Of a stretch of DNA of 8,202 nucleotides, positions 1-7,421 are shown piece after piece; positions within the stretch are counted from its first letter, which is position 1; each line of letters starts with the position of its first letter. Position numbers and translations under genes: made by a program. This DNA is from an uncultured Candidatus Saccharibacteria bacterium. GTDB lineage: Bacteria > Patescibacteriota > Saccharimonadia > Saccharimonadales > Saccharimonadaceae. The stretch lies in contig CAMUQR010000035.1 of assembly GCA_947097085.1 (NCBI GenBank), forward strand, positions 1-8,202. The letters run 5' to 3'. The notes beneath the pieces were generated by a model that saw only the letters and a list, made by a program, of their open reading frames with translations, searched no databases and was not told where the DNA came from.

Positions 1-3000
1 TGATAGCGCTGTTCAAATTCTCGCAATTTAGCACTGAGCTGTTCAACTTTTTGATCATTCGTACCGGTCAGATTTTTGTCCAAATCACCTAACCAAGCTA
101 TCATCGAAGCCAATTCGGCTTCATCTTGCGCTTGTTTAATCTTGTTTTTTAGGACTTGATATTTTGGCAAGAAATTATCAGTCACCGACTGGCGCAAACG
201 CTCTAAGTTGGCATTAATTATCTCTTGAGCCAACTGTTGAGCGGCTTTTTCAGTAGCCTCACGCGTGGTGCGAATTCGTAGCTCAGCGCCCGCCCCAAAG
301 TGATTTGAGCCTTTGATAATCTTAAACTTAATGTAGCGCGCCTCAACTGGTTTCGAGAAGTTAATATTAACTGCCTGACGAATATTACCTTGGTAATTCA
401 TCTCAATCGGCTGATTACCGATTGGCGTGAACGGCGTTTCCAGAATCGTCTTACCGTCAGTGGTATCGATATTGCCGTTATAATAAGCCACCTCAACTTG
501 CAACGCTCGACCATTATCGGCGCCATTTTGGCGTGGGACATATTGTAAACCAGTCACTGGATAGCTTTTATTAAGCTCAATAACGATTGTTGGCTGTGTA
601 TCACCACGGTTATAACTTGAGTGCCAAATTGTATTAATGTCACCGTCAATTAAATTTTTCGCACCTTCGTTATGTTCCGGTATCTGGCTAGTAGCGTGCT
701 TAATGCGCAGATTTTGTTTAAACACAAAGTCAAAGTTATTATCCAGCTGATTATCGGTAAAAGTCAACTCCACTGGATCGCTAGCATAGATCGTACCCGA
801 ACCTTTAACGCGCACTTGAATCCGCACATTGCCTGCCAAATTCGGCTGAATCGCTTCATAATCCATCCAAGTCCGACCATTGTCATAAGAATATTCCATC
901 GTATCATTGATACCGATAATATAGTTTTCTTGGTCATTGATGCGCAAACTTGGAGTTTGGGCTTTTTTGAAATTAATCGTCAATGGATAACGAGAACCGC
1001 GCACTCGCAATTTCAAACCATATTGCAAATTAATCGAGTTAATTTCTGCGGAAGTAAGCTGATGGTGAGTGTTTTTGATTGGTGACCAAGTTTGACCGTT
1101 ATCGAGTGAATATTCAGTGTCAGTCCGCCCGCCAACAATCTGGTTGGCGTGCTCGTCACTCAGGCTAAATTTACCTAAATAATTACGCGCTTCAGTAATC
1201 TTCTGGCGGTGATGTTGAGGACTAATCGAGTCACTACTAACACCGGGTAGACGCTGAGCCTTGCCCATCGCTTCAATATATTTGGCGTAATATTCGTTCA
1301 AACCTTTGCGGGAAGTAATTTTCGCCTTAATTGGCTCTAGTCGCTTCGTCATTGGCACTGGATGACGATAGAGATTTTCCATCATCAAATGCGCTAATTC
1401 GACATAATGATACTCGCTAGCATTACGCGCTTGATACAGCTCAAACAAACTCTGGTAAGCCGGCAAAAACAATGGATTAAGTTCAATCACCTGTCTTAAA
1501 GTTGCTCGTTTAGTCTGATGATCAGTTAAATAATGTGTGTGATCGTAGAGTTCACGGGCGCGGTCATAATGAGGTTGCTTCAACGAGTCAGCTGCGATAT
1601 GACTAAAACTGCTCTCGTAATTCGCATCACGAATAGTTGATGAATAAGGATTACCACTGGTTTCACCCCAGCTCGAAATCCAGTTATTACCTTGCCAATT
1701 ATGGTTATCATCAAAATAAATCACCGCCGCGTGGCCTGGCTGACCAACCAGAATACCCGGCACGCCGAAAGCATTGATCGCCACTGAATCAAATTTTGAC
1801 ACTGTACCACAAACACCACCATGTTCAATCACTTCAGCTAAACTTGGGAAGAAGCCATAAAAGTTCGCACCATGAATACTATCACCAAAGCGATTTTTAT
1901 CAGTATAGCGAATATAGCGATAGGTGGCATTACTCAAATCGCTGTTGGATTTTAACAGATCCGGATGCTCTTTTTTAATTTTTTCGCGCAACCATAAAAT
2001 ATCTTCGTCAGTTGCCTCTGCCTTAACCACTGTTGTCATATAAGCAGTGTCTAGTTCGTTAAAAATTGGTCGCAACTGACCTTTCACTCGACTCAAATTA
2101 CGAAACATCCGGTAACGGCTAATGTGGTTAACTTCTTGCGCCCAGTCCGCCCAAAAACGCACTTTGCCCGAGAAAGCCGTCGCCACCGCGATAGCGATTT
2201 TCTTATTTAAACTATCAGTGCGAATAGTTGGGTCATAATCATCAAGCGACTTGAGAATTGACAAAAATCCTAAACCAGTGCCGTAAGGTTTCTCAGCCTC
2301 ATTTGACATCGCTAGGGCGTCAATATCGTTAAAAAACCAATTATTAAACGCCTGATTGCCATCAGTTTTGACAAAATAATAATAGTCCATCACTCCCACG
2401 CGACGCAGTAATTGCGCTTGTAGCATCGTCAAACGGCTAGTCTGGTCATGCGGTGCCGTCGCTAAATTAAACTGGGCATTGACCCGTCGTTCTAGCTCAG
2501 CTTGACTGATCATATCTTTTAGATCACCTGCCACAAATTTCGCGTCAGCTAATACGGCGTGATCTTGGGTTTTTTCGCCCAAATGGTCGATTTTAATCTT
2601 TAAACGTTTACGGTTTTTGATATCAAGAACAATTGGCTTGGTTTGGAAATGACCAATCGATTCAGTCGTCGCCACTAAATCGCCATCAAGATAAAAGTCA
2701 AATTTCAAACGACCTTGGCTTTTATTCGCCTGAATACCAGCAAACGCCCGAAATAGCGTCTTGCCTTCAGCATTGGGTTTGCCCAAATCATAAATCAGCT
2801 CGGCATCAGCGTGCGCGAAAATACCTTTTGGATAAGATTGGGGCTTGAGCGATACCGGATGATTAACCGTAATTTGTTGGTAATCTTCCTTAGCGTTCTC
2901 AATCAAAGGCTGGTCGGTTCGATAACGATCCCAACCCACCCGCTGACTTTCGGGTTTAATATCACTTAAATAAATTGCATTCGGGTCGAGATCTTTACTT

Positions 3001-3092
3001 TTTGCCCCAGTGGTCAGCATATTCCAACCGCCCAGGATAATCAATCCCGCTCATAAAATCACCAAAATCTTTCGTAAATTATCTTTGTTCAT
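1..3092 (-). CDS. Large secreted multidomain surface protein (NPCBM, transglutaminase-like, discoidin), 3' end off window, in-frame TGA at codon 14
   Basis: About 1030 codons are visible and the frame runs off the left edge. The start at 3092 has AGAGG five bases upstream and a promoter behind it. Residues 1-26 are basic then hydrophobic (MNKDNLRKILVIL, stop, AGLIILGGW), a signal peptide or anchor broken by TGA. From residue 15 the frame is open to base 1. Residues about 60-187 resemble an NPCBM carbohydrate-binding domain (KGIFAHADAELIYDLG). Residues about 420-470 look transglutaminase-like: Cys428 in GGVCGTVSKF and His454 in GQPGHAAVIYFDD. Two EYS-x-DNG-x-TW beta modules lie near Trp669 and Trp742. 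Residues about 800-935 resemble an F5/8 type C (discoidin) domain (NLIDGDINTIWHSSY). A charged helical region follows from about 940. I infer a cell-surface adhesin or glycan-binding protein; the enzymatic role is uncertain. If TGA stops translation, a product restarting at Met25 (3020) would lack the export signal. Confidence 0.85.
3051..3053 (-). other. In-frame TGA stop inside the signal/anchor segment of the surface protein gene
   Basis: Codon 14 of the frame beginning at 3092 is TGA, with hydrophobic residues on both sides (KILVIL and AGLIILGG). No other TGA, TAA or TAG interrupts the following roughly 1015 codons. A single base change from GGA (Gly) or TGG (Trp) would account for it. 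Either the gene carries a recent nonsense mutation or the base call is wrong. Confidence 0.9.
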
Positions 3093-3097
3093 TTTTT

Positions 3098-3103
3098 CCT
3101 CTC
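3098..3103 (-). promoter_or_regulatory. Ribosome binding site fixing the surface protein start at 3092
   Basis: GAGAGG lies five A residues before the ATG at 3092. It supports that start over the downstream Met codon at 3020, which would avoid the TGA but delete the export signal. I see no comparable purine-rich site before 3020. Confidence 0.7.
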
Positions 3104-3119
3104 AAAATTGATCCGAAGC

Positions 3120-3148
3120 ATTATAGCACAAAAAGCTTATAAATTCAA
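3120..3148 (-). promoter_or_regulatory. Sigma-70-type promoter of the surface protein gene
   Basis: On the minus strand, TTGAAT (3148-3143) is followed after 17 bases by TATAAT (3125-3120). A TGC directly before the -10 makes it an extended -10 (TGCTATAAT). The predicted transcript would start near 3113, giving a leader of about 20 bases before the ATG at 3092. The -35 overlaps the stop codon of the short peptide frame upstream. The match is close to consensus, but activity is inferred. Confidence 0.8.
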
Positions 3149-3244
3149 GAGGTAATAGTCATAATGGCCGGCGCTTTGATGTAAATCGTCAACATACCAT
3201 CGTCACCAACCATTAATTCTTCACGGTTTTCCTTTAGCTCTCAT
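3145..3244 (-). pseudogene. Short peptide ORF (about 32 residues), apparently frameshifted after the start codon
   Basis: A minus-strand ATG at 3244 has GGGAGG four bases upstream and a strong promoter behind it. In its own frame it stops after seven residues (MRAKGKP). One base over, the frame from 3240 to a TGA at 3147-3145 reads ELKENREELMVGDDGM followed by LTIYIKAPAIMTITS, which has protein-like composition. That frame has no start of its own before Met at 3213, because TGA immediately precedes the first Glu codon. A one-base insertion or two-base deletion next to the ATG would explain the arrangement. Alternatives are a 22-residue peptide from 3213, a seven-residue regulatory leader, or a sequencing error. 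I do not recognise the peptide. Confidence 0.45.
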
Positions 3245-3261
3245 TGTACCTCCCGAAGACA

Positions 3262-3308
3262 AACTTTGCGTATTATATTACACCCCATGCGAGAGGCAAC
3301 GCAAAGTT
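3262..3308. repeat. Inverted repeat (10-bp arms, 27-bp spacer), candidate operator
   Basis: AACTTTGCGT at 3262-3271 is the exact reverse complement of ACGCAAAGTT at 3299-3308. One arm abuts the -10 of the minus-strand promoter and covers its expected start site; the other touches its -35 and lies just upstream of the regulator promoter on the plus strand. This placement suits binding by the neighbouring XRE protein, controlling both directions. It could instead form a long-loop hairpin. The repeat is seen in the sequence; the operator role is inferred. Confidence 0.55.
3272..3299 (-). promoter_or_regulatory. Strong minus-strand promoter ahead of the short peptide ORF
   Basis: TTGCCT (3299-3294) is followed after 16 bases by a perfect TATAAT (3277-3272). 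Transcription would start near 3264, some 20 bases before the ATG at 3244. It could also read through into the surface protein gene, giving that gene two tandem promoters. The two arms of an inverted repeat flank this promoter. Confidence 0.7.
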
Positions 3309-3333
3309 GCTCGTCAAGACACTAAAATTACGC

Positions 3334-3360
3334 TATACTACTAGAAAATAAACGAAAGGG
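3334..3360 (+). promoter_or_regulatory. -10 element and ribosome binding site of the XRE regulator gene
   Basis: TATACT at 3334-3339 is a good -10 hexamer. No strong -35 stands at the ideal distance: TCGTCA at 3311-3316 has 17-bp spacing but a poor match, and TTGCTC at 3307-3312 is 21 bp away. AAAGGG at 3355-3360 sits six bases before the ATG at 3367 and supports that start. A weak -35 suits a promoter needing activation or kept at low level. Confidence 0.55.
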
Positions 3361-3366
3361 TACCAA

Positions 3367-3984
3367 ATGATTTTTGCAAAAAAACTTAAACAATTACGTC
3401 AACAAGCCGGTTGGTCACAAGAGCAACTAGCAGATCGACTCAACGTTACACGACAAGCAGTTGCTAAATGGGAACGAGGTGCGGGCTTTCCAGATATAGA
3501 CAACGTGCAAGCGCTAGCAAAATTATTCAACACTAGCGTAGACGAGCTGCTTGACTACAAGCGAGCAGGACTGGCTTCGGCTATACGCGAACCTCTTGAT
3601 CTTGACGCCTATCCGACAGATACGAAAGGATATTCGGCATCCGACCTGGCAGTTGCAGACAAATTTGCCGACGCCGATAAAATTGAATCACTAAATCGCC
3701 ACCGACAGCTAACTTGGTGGCAAAAAATCATCGACTTTTTCGTAGGAGCTGGAACGCTTGATATGGCTTTTTCCGGCGAAGCCATTGGACAACTTAAAGG
3801 CGACAGACGCTACTATCTGGTTGAAAAATCTGGTCGCTCATGGATCGTCGAAGTTACAAAGACATACATTGAACGACGCGAGTTAACCAAACCATTCCCG
3901 CATCAACAGCTCTCTGTTGGTGATTTTATCTATCGGCGAAGCGGGTTTATTGTAAAACCATTAAATAATCGCGCTCGGCATTAG
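3367..3984 (+). CDS. XRE-family (Cro/C1-type HTH) transcriptional regulator with a C-terminal domain of unknown type
   Basis: The 205-residue protein begins with a canonical HTH_3 domain at residues about 7-62; the helix-turn-helix is WSQEQLADRLNVTRQAVAKW (16-35), followed by ERGAGFPDIDNVQALAKLF. A charged linker (about 68-112) leads to a second domain at about 115-196. This starts with WWQKIIDFFVGAGTL and continues as beta-rich sequence (YYLVEKSGRSWIVEVTKTYI). I do not recognise this part; it may sense a ligand or mediate dimerisation. I see no RecA-type autoproteolysis motif. The gene is divergent from the surface-protein unit across a 274-bp region with an inverted repeat, so self-regulation and control of the divergent promoters is a reasonable inference. 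Its stop TAG at 3982-3984 overlaps the stop of the converging res gene. Confidence 0.9.
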   Translation: MIFAKKLKQLRQQAGWSQEQLADRLNVTRQAVAKWERGAGFPDIDNVQALAKLFNTSVDELLDYKRAGLASAIREPLDLDAYPTDTKGYSASDLAVADKFADADKIESLNRHRQLTWWQKIIDFFVGAGTLDMAFSGEAIGQLKGDRRYYLVEKSGRSWIVEVTKTYIERRELTKPFPHQQLSVGDFIYRRSGFIVKPLNNRARH

Positions 3985-6725
3985 ATATCTCTGACCATAG
4001 TCAACACTTTCCGCAAACTCCGCACTGGCGCCACGTATGGTACATCAATTTCTGCAAAATGCTGGCGGGCAGCAGTAATTTTACCTCGTTCATTAGCACT
4101 CAAGTGATTGTCATTAATATCATCCGACCCCTTCGTCTCGGCCACAAAGTAAATCCGCTCATCGCCATCAAACGCCACCGCCCAATCTGGATTATACTTA
4201 CCAACCGGTGTATCAATCTTGAACCAACTTGGTAGCTTAATATAAAACTTCACGTCGGCATTGTCCTCCAGCGACTGCATGAATTCACGCTCAACTTCTG
4301 AATCAACCGCCACGTAATCGTAGATGGTTTTTGCCTGGTCGCCCACTGCAATTGCCCCACTCTTCATCGCCGCATCATACAGGTATGTCTGCAGTTCATC
4401 ATTCTCAAACAACGTCATGTCATAATACTCGCCTGTCCTGTGATATTTAACACCGTCAACTGCCAAACGCTGCTTCACCCGATTAATCGCCTGGGCTGTT
4501 TCATCAATAACCTGCTGTGGATTAATAGCCACCTGCTCAAACACCCCAGCCCGATCAAGCACCTCAAATATCACCCGGCGTGTCATTTGTGTCTGACGCT
4601 GAATATCCGCTAATAAATTCGGTATCTTTACCTCAGTTTGGTGTGCCGCATACGTGTTAAAACCAGTCTCACGCACCATAAAGCCTCTATCATCATTCAT
4701 AGAATCAATCAGTGTCTTAGCATCGGCGATATGTGGTTTGCTAATAGTGACTTGTGCTAATTCACTAGCCGCTTCCGTCACCAGTTTCTCTGTATTAATC
4801 GCCACCCGGTAGGTCGTCTTATGCTTAATCTTATCCCATAATTCCTTGAAAGCCGGGTCAAGCGCCCGTGATTTCTGAAACCTGACGACTCGCCGATTAT
4901 CACGATTCTTGATTCGTCCACCAAAATGGATGCCTGTCTCTTCCTCAATTTCCGTCTGGAGCTTGCGGCTAAAATCCGCGTAACTCTCATTAGCAATCAC
5001 TGTCAGTATATTGACGCTATCATCATACACTCGTTGCCCATCAATATTGACCGGCAGACGCAGTCCTCGTCCGATTTCTTGGCGCTTTTTCATTTGGCTT
5101 GACGTTTCGTTAAGCGTACAAATCTGAAAAACGTTGGGGTTGTCCCATCCCTCACGCAGTGCGGAGTGGCTAAAGATAAACCGCAGTGGCTCGCCGGTAT
5201 CCAGTAGCCTTTCCTTATCTTTCATGATTAGGTTATACGCCGTATCATCGTCCTTCGTCCGCCCACCCTCGCCTTTGGTATCACGAGAATCTTTCCATTG
5301 GCCATTCTTATCCGCCGCAAAATAGCCATTGTGCACCTCACTCGCCGATAAATTATCCATCACGCCGGCATATTTTGGTTTAGACGCCACTTTAGCGTAC
5401 GACTCTTCAAACCACTTGGCAAATTTACCCTTACTGGCACCATTCGCCGTATATTCGCGATAGTTCATGACTTTATCAATAAAGAATAGGCTGAGTACCT
5501 TCACGCCGCTGCCTAGCCGACGCTGTTTATCAAAGTGATCGTCAATCGTCAATTCAATCTGTCGCTTAATGATGTCATCGTGCAGACTTTCGTCACGCTG
5601 ACCGACATAAACCACCTTGTCATTGCTAAACTCGACGCAATCATCGCCGTGATTGATCGACTCGACATAGTAGCCGGCATAGACTGAACGTCCCGTCTTC
5701 GCCTCCAGATCGTCGCCCGGAAACACCTTGATGATCTTGCGCTGCAAGCCATACTCATCACTCGCATCCACCTCTATCTTGGCAAATGAACGAGTCTTCG
5801 ACTGGCGCTCTAGTGACAGTACATTAATGTACGCATCATTATAATTATCCTCGCTCTGGACACTATGCACCTCTATCTTTTTGACCAAGCCTTTATCATA
5901 GGCATCGACCGGAGTCAGCCGATAAAGCAAATTGTATAAGTGCTTGTGCGTGGCACTATAGCGCAACGTGCACAGCGGATTAAGGCTAGCAATAGCATTC
6001 CGCCGTATGTCCGTCTCCATATTCTGCGGCTCGTCGAGAATGACCACCGGGTGAGTAGCCTTGATGAAATCAAGTGGCCGACCATAGTCACTCTGCCGAT
6101 TCATTACATTCTGTGCCTTAGCGAAGCTATCAATGGTAATCACCATGATCTGCAAGGTATCGTTCGTCGCAAACTCACGAGCCTGACCGGTCTTCTTACT
6201 GTCCCAGACGTAGTAATCCATCTCCGGCTTGTTATAGAGATCGGCGAAGTGCTCTCTGGTGATCGCCAAGTTCTTCAGCACACCCTCACGGATCGCCACA
6301 CTCGGCACTACGATGATAAACTTCTTCCAACCATAGTGCTGGTGTAGCTCATGAATCGTCCGTAAGTACACATAAGTTTTGCCCGTGCCGGTCTCCATCT
6401 CGATGGAGAAGTTCATACCGTGCTTCAGAGATTTTTCATTAATTTCGAGCGGAAAAGTCATCGGAATACTAAAGCCACCTTCTTTCGTCTCGCTTTTTTC
6501 GATACCATTTTTCTCTTGAATTTTATGCGTATTCTTAATTATCTGCGCCACATCCAGCACCAGGCTATTTCCCTTGGCGATCGTCGCCTCCAGGCTTAAC
6601 TGCCTATCCTGATCCATATAGCGAGTCGTATCGTCACTATCCGCTGGCTGCCCAGCGAATATATCCACTACCGCGTTGATGGCGTCGAGTTGGTACTGTT
6701 GGTTGGATTCGAATTGGAGCTTCAT
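3981..6725 (-). CDS. res: Type III restriction-modification system, Res (helicase/endonuclease) subunit
   Basis: The 914-residue protein has the full architecture of a type III Res subunit. The N-terminus carries a Q-motif-like NQQYQLDAI. The superfamily 2 helicase core shows Walker A TGTGKT (112-117), motif II DEPQ (231-234), motif III SAT (257-259), REGWDNP (524-530) and QEIGRGLRL (549-557). The C-terminus has a PD-(D/E)xK nuclease with NPDW (845-848, Asp847) and VAETKG (861-866, Glu863 and Lys865). All catalytic residues look intact and the length is normal. In this family Res acts in a complex with a Mod methyltransferase, using ATP to communicate between sites before cutting unmethylated DNA. 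No mod gene lies in the window; it would be expected upstream, beyond base 8202. The start ATG overlaps the small ORF's stop as ATGA, and TAA at 6753-6755 excludes an earlier start. Base composition is richer in G+C than the 201-codon gene next to it. Confidence 0.95.
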   Translation of the reverse strand: MKLQFESNQQYQLDAINAVVDIFAGQPADSDDTTRYMDQDRQLSLEATIAKGNSLVLDVAQIIKNTHKIQEKNGIEKSETKEGGFSIPMTFPLEINEKSLKHGMNFSIEMETGTGKTYVYLRTIHELHQHYGWKKFIIVVPSVAIREGVLKNLAITREHFADLYNKPEMDYYVWDSKKTGQAREFATNDTLQIMVITIDSFAKAQNVMNRQSDYGRPLDFIKATHPVVILDEPQNMETDIRRNAIASLNPLCTLRYSATHKHLYNLLYRLTPVDAYDKGLVKKIEVHSVQSEDNYNDAYINVLSLERQSKTRSFAKIEVDASDEYGLQRKIIKVFPGDDLEAKTGRSVYAGYYVESINHGDDCVEFSNDKVVYVGQRDESLHDDIIKRQIELTIDDHFDKQRRLGSGVKVLSLFFIDKVMNYREYTANGASKGKFAKWFEESYAKVASKPKYAGVMDNLSASEVHNGYFAADKNGQWKDSRDTKGEGGRTKDDDTAYNLIMKDKERLLDTGEPLRFIFSHSALREGWDNPNVFQICTLNETSSQMKKRQEIGRGLRLPVNIDGQRVYDDSVNILTVIANESYADFSRKLQTEIEEETGIHFGGRIKNRDNRRVVRFQKSRALDPAFKELWDKIKHKTTYRVAINTEKLVTEAASELAQVTISKPHIADAKTLIDSMNDDRGFMVRETGFNTYAAHQTEVKIPNLLADIQRQTQMTRRVIFEVLDRAGVFEQVAINPQQVIDETAQAINRVKQRLAVDGVKYHRTGEYYDMTLFENDELQTYLYDAAMKSGAIAVGDQAKTIYDYVAVDSEVEREFMQSLEDNADVKFYIKLPSWFKIDTPVGKYNPDWAVAFDGDERIYFVAETKGSDDINDNHLSANERGKITAARQHFAEIDVPYVAPVRSLRKVLTMVRDI

Positions 6726-6829
6726 AACACTGCCCCGAATTCTAAGTTTTCTTTAACAAAAAGCTCTTCCATCTTTACGTATCTGTTTAATAGTAATAAA
6801 TCACTCGCATCATCAGATAGTTGATTCAT
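6722..6829 (-). CDS. Overlapping 35-codon small ORF between the 201-codon gene and res
   Basis: The frame encodes MNQLSDDASDLLLLNRYVKM followed by EELFVKENLEFGAVL. Its ATG (6829) lies inside the end of the 201-codon gene, overlapping it by 17 bases, with AGAGG six bases upstream. Its TGA (6724-6722) overlaps the res ATG as ATGA. Precise overlaps at both ends and a good ribosome binding site suggest it is translated and couples res translation to the upstream gene. The acidic, leucine-rich composition suggests a helical peptide with no membrane segment. It may be a genuine small protein, a coupling device, or the remnant of a lost gene. I recognise no family. Confidence 0.55.
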   Translation of the reverse strand: MNQLSDDASDLLLLNRYVKMEELFVKENLEFGAVL

Positions 6830-7418
6830 TATTAACCTCTTTCTGATAGGGTTCTAGCCCATAATTCCAAAAATCATTATAGAAATGGCCATTACGAGCA
6901 ATTCTAGGTGGAACATCGTCATTGTAATATAGGTATGCAAGACCGGAAGAGATAAAGCTTGAGCCAGGATTGCCCAGCCCAGTTTCCTTATCTATATCTA
7001 CAACACTCAGCTGCTCGACAGCATCGCATATTTGAATAAACCTGTCCCAAGTAATTTTTTCTTCCAAAAGCGCTCTATATAAATGGGCTTGGATTTTAAC
7101 ATGTGCCACAGACCTCATACGATCAATGCGAAATAATACCTCTTCTAGTATTTTTTCATCACCGTATTTTTTCTTTAATCTTTCATAACATTCCTTATCT
7201 AGGCATCCTTTTTGCAATGTTTCTATAAACTTCACAATTTTCTTCACCGTAGAAGCTTCGCGTATAGACCTGTAAAACCGAGTTATCGCAGTTATATTTT
7301 TAACAACAGGTATGCTGGTTAGTGCGTCTAGTTGCTGGTCTGTTAGCTTGTCACCAAAGATACTCTTTGAAAAAATATCTATTGCAGCTTCTAAATTATC
7401 TTCTACAACACCCTTCAT
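6813..7418 (-). CDS. Uncharacterised 201-residue helical protein in the restriction operon
   Basis: The gene starts three bases after the rhuM stop and ends inside the small ORF before res, so it is cotranscribed with both. The product is predicted soluble and mostly helical, with no signal peptide. Notable stretches are IPVVKNITAITRFYRSIREA (36-55) followed by a lysine-rich helix, RIDRMRSVAHVKIQAHLYRA (97-116), and ITWDRFIQICDAVEQL (122-137). From memory this pattern (an IPVV-x-x-I segment, then an ITW-x-x-F helix) resembles uncharacterised proteins near phage or defence genes; I cannot name a family. Two sampled 60-base lines (7141-7260) give about 25% and 37% G+C against roughly 50% in two sampled res lines, suggesting separate acquisition. 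The ribosome binding site is weak (AAAGAAAG, overlapping rhuM), consistent with coupling. Function is unknown; an accessory or protective role is only suggested by context. Confidence 0.75.
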   Translation of the reverse strand: MKGVVEDNLEAAIDIFSKSIFGDKLTDQQLDALTSIPVVKNITAITRFYRSIREASTVKKIVKFIETLQKGCLDKECYERLKKKYGDEKILEEVLFRIDRMRSVAHVKIQAHLYRALLEEKITWDRFIQICDAVEQLSVVDIDKETGLGNPGSSFISSGLAYLYYNDDVPPRIARNGHFYNDFWNYGLEPYQKEVNNESTI

Positions 7419-7421
7419 AGA

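Noticed and set aside
672..1085. Plus-strand frame of 137 codons, and similar plus-strand frames at 1796-1978 and 2633-2848
   Set aside because: They lie opposite the long surface-protein frame, whose translation shows clear domains, and their own translations have no recognisable features.
1..3092. Alternative genetic code with TGA as glycine or tryptophan (as in SR1/Gracilibacteria or mollicutes)
   Set aside because: Only one internal TGA occurs in about 1030 codons of this gene and none in the 914 codons of res. Glycine and tryptophan are otherwise written with GGN and TGG, and TGA ends rhuM and the 201-codon gene at natural protein ends.
3093..3366. Structured RNA, riboswitch, tRNA or CRISPR in the intergenic region
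   Set aside because: No cloverleaf, repeat-spacer array or known riboswitch core is visible. The region is accounted for by two promoters, the short peptide frame, the inverted repeat and the regulator promoter.
3944..3959. Small hairpin GGTTT/AAACC near the end of the regulator gene as a terminator
   Set aside because: It has only five pairs, low G+C and no T-run on either strand; it also lies within coding sequence.
3367..3984. XRE protein as the controller (C protein) of the restriction system
   Set aside because: Controller genes usually lie upstream of and in the same direction as the restriction gene and are short (about 80-100 residues). This one is longer, converges with res and faces the surface-protein promoters.
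5940..6347. Plus-strand frame of 135 codons, with others inside the res region at 4778-4996, 5134-5325 and 5549-5767
   Set aside because: These overlap conserved res helicase and nuclease sequence in other frames and look like chance openings.
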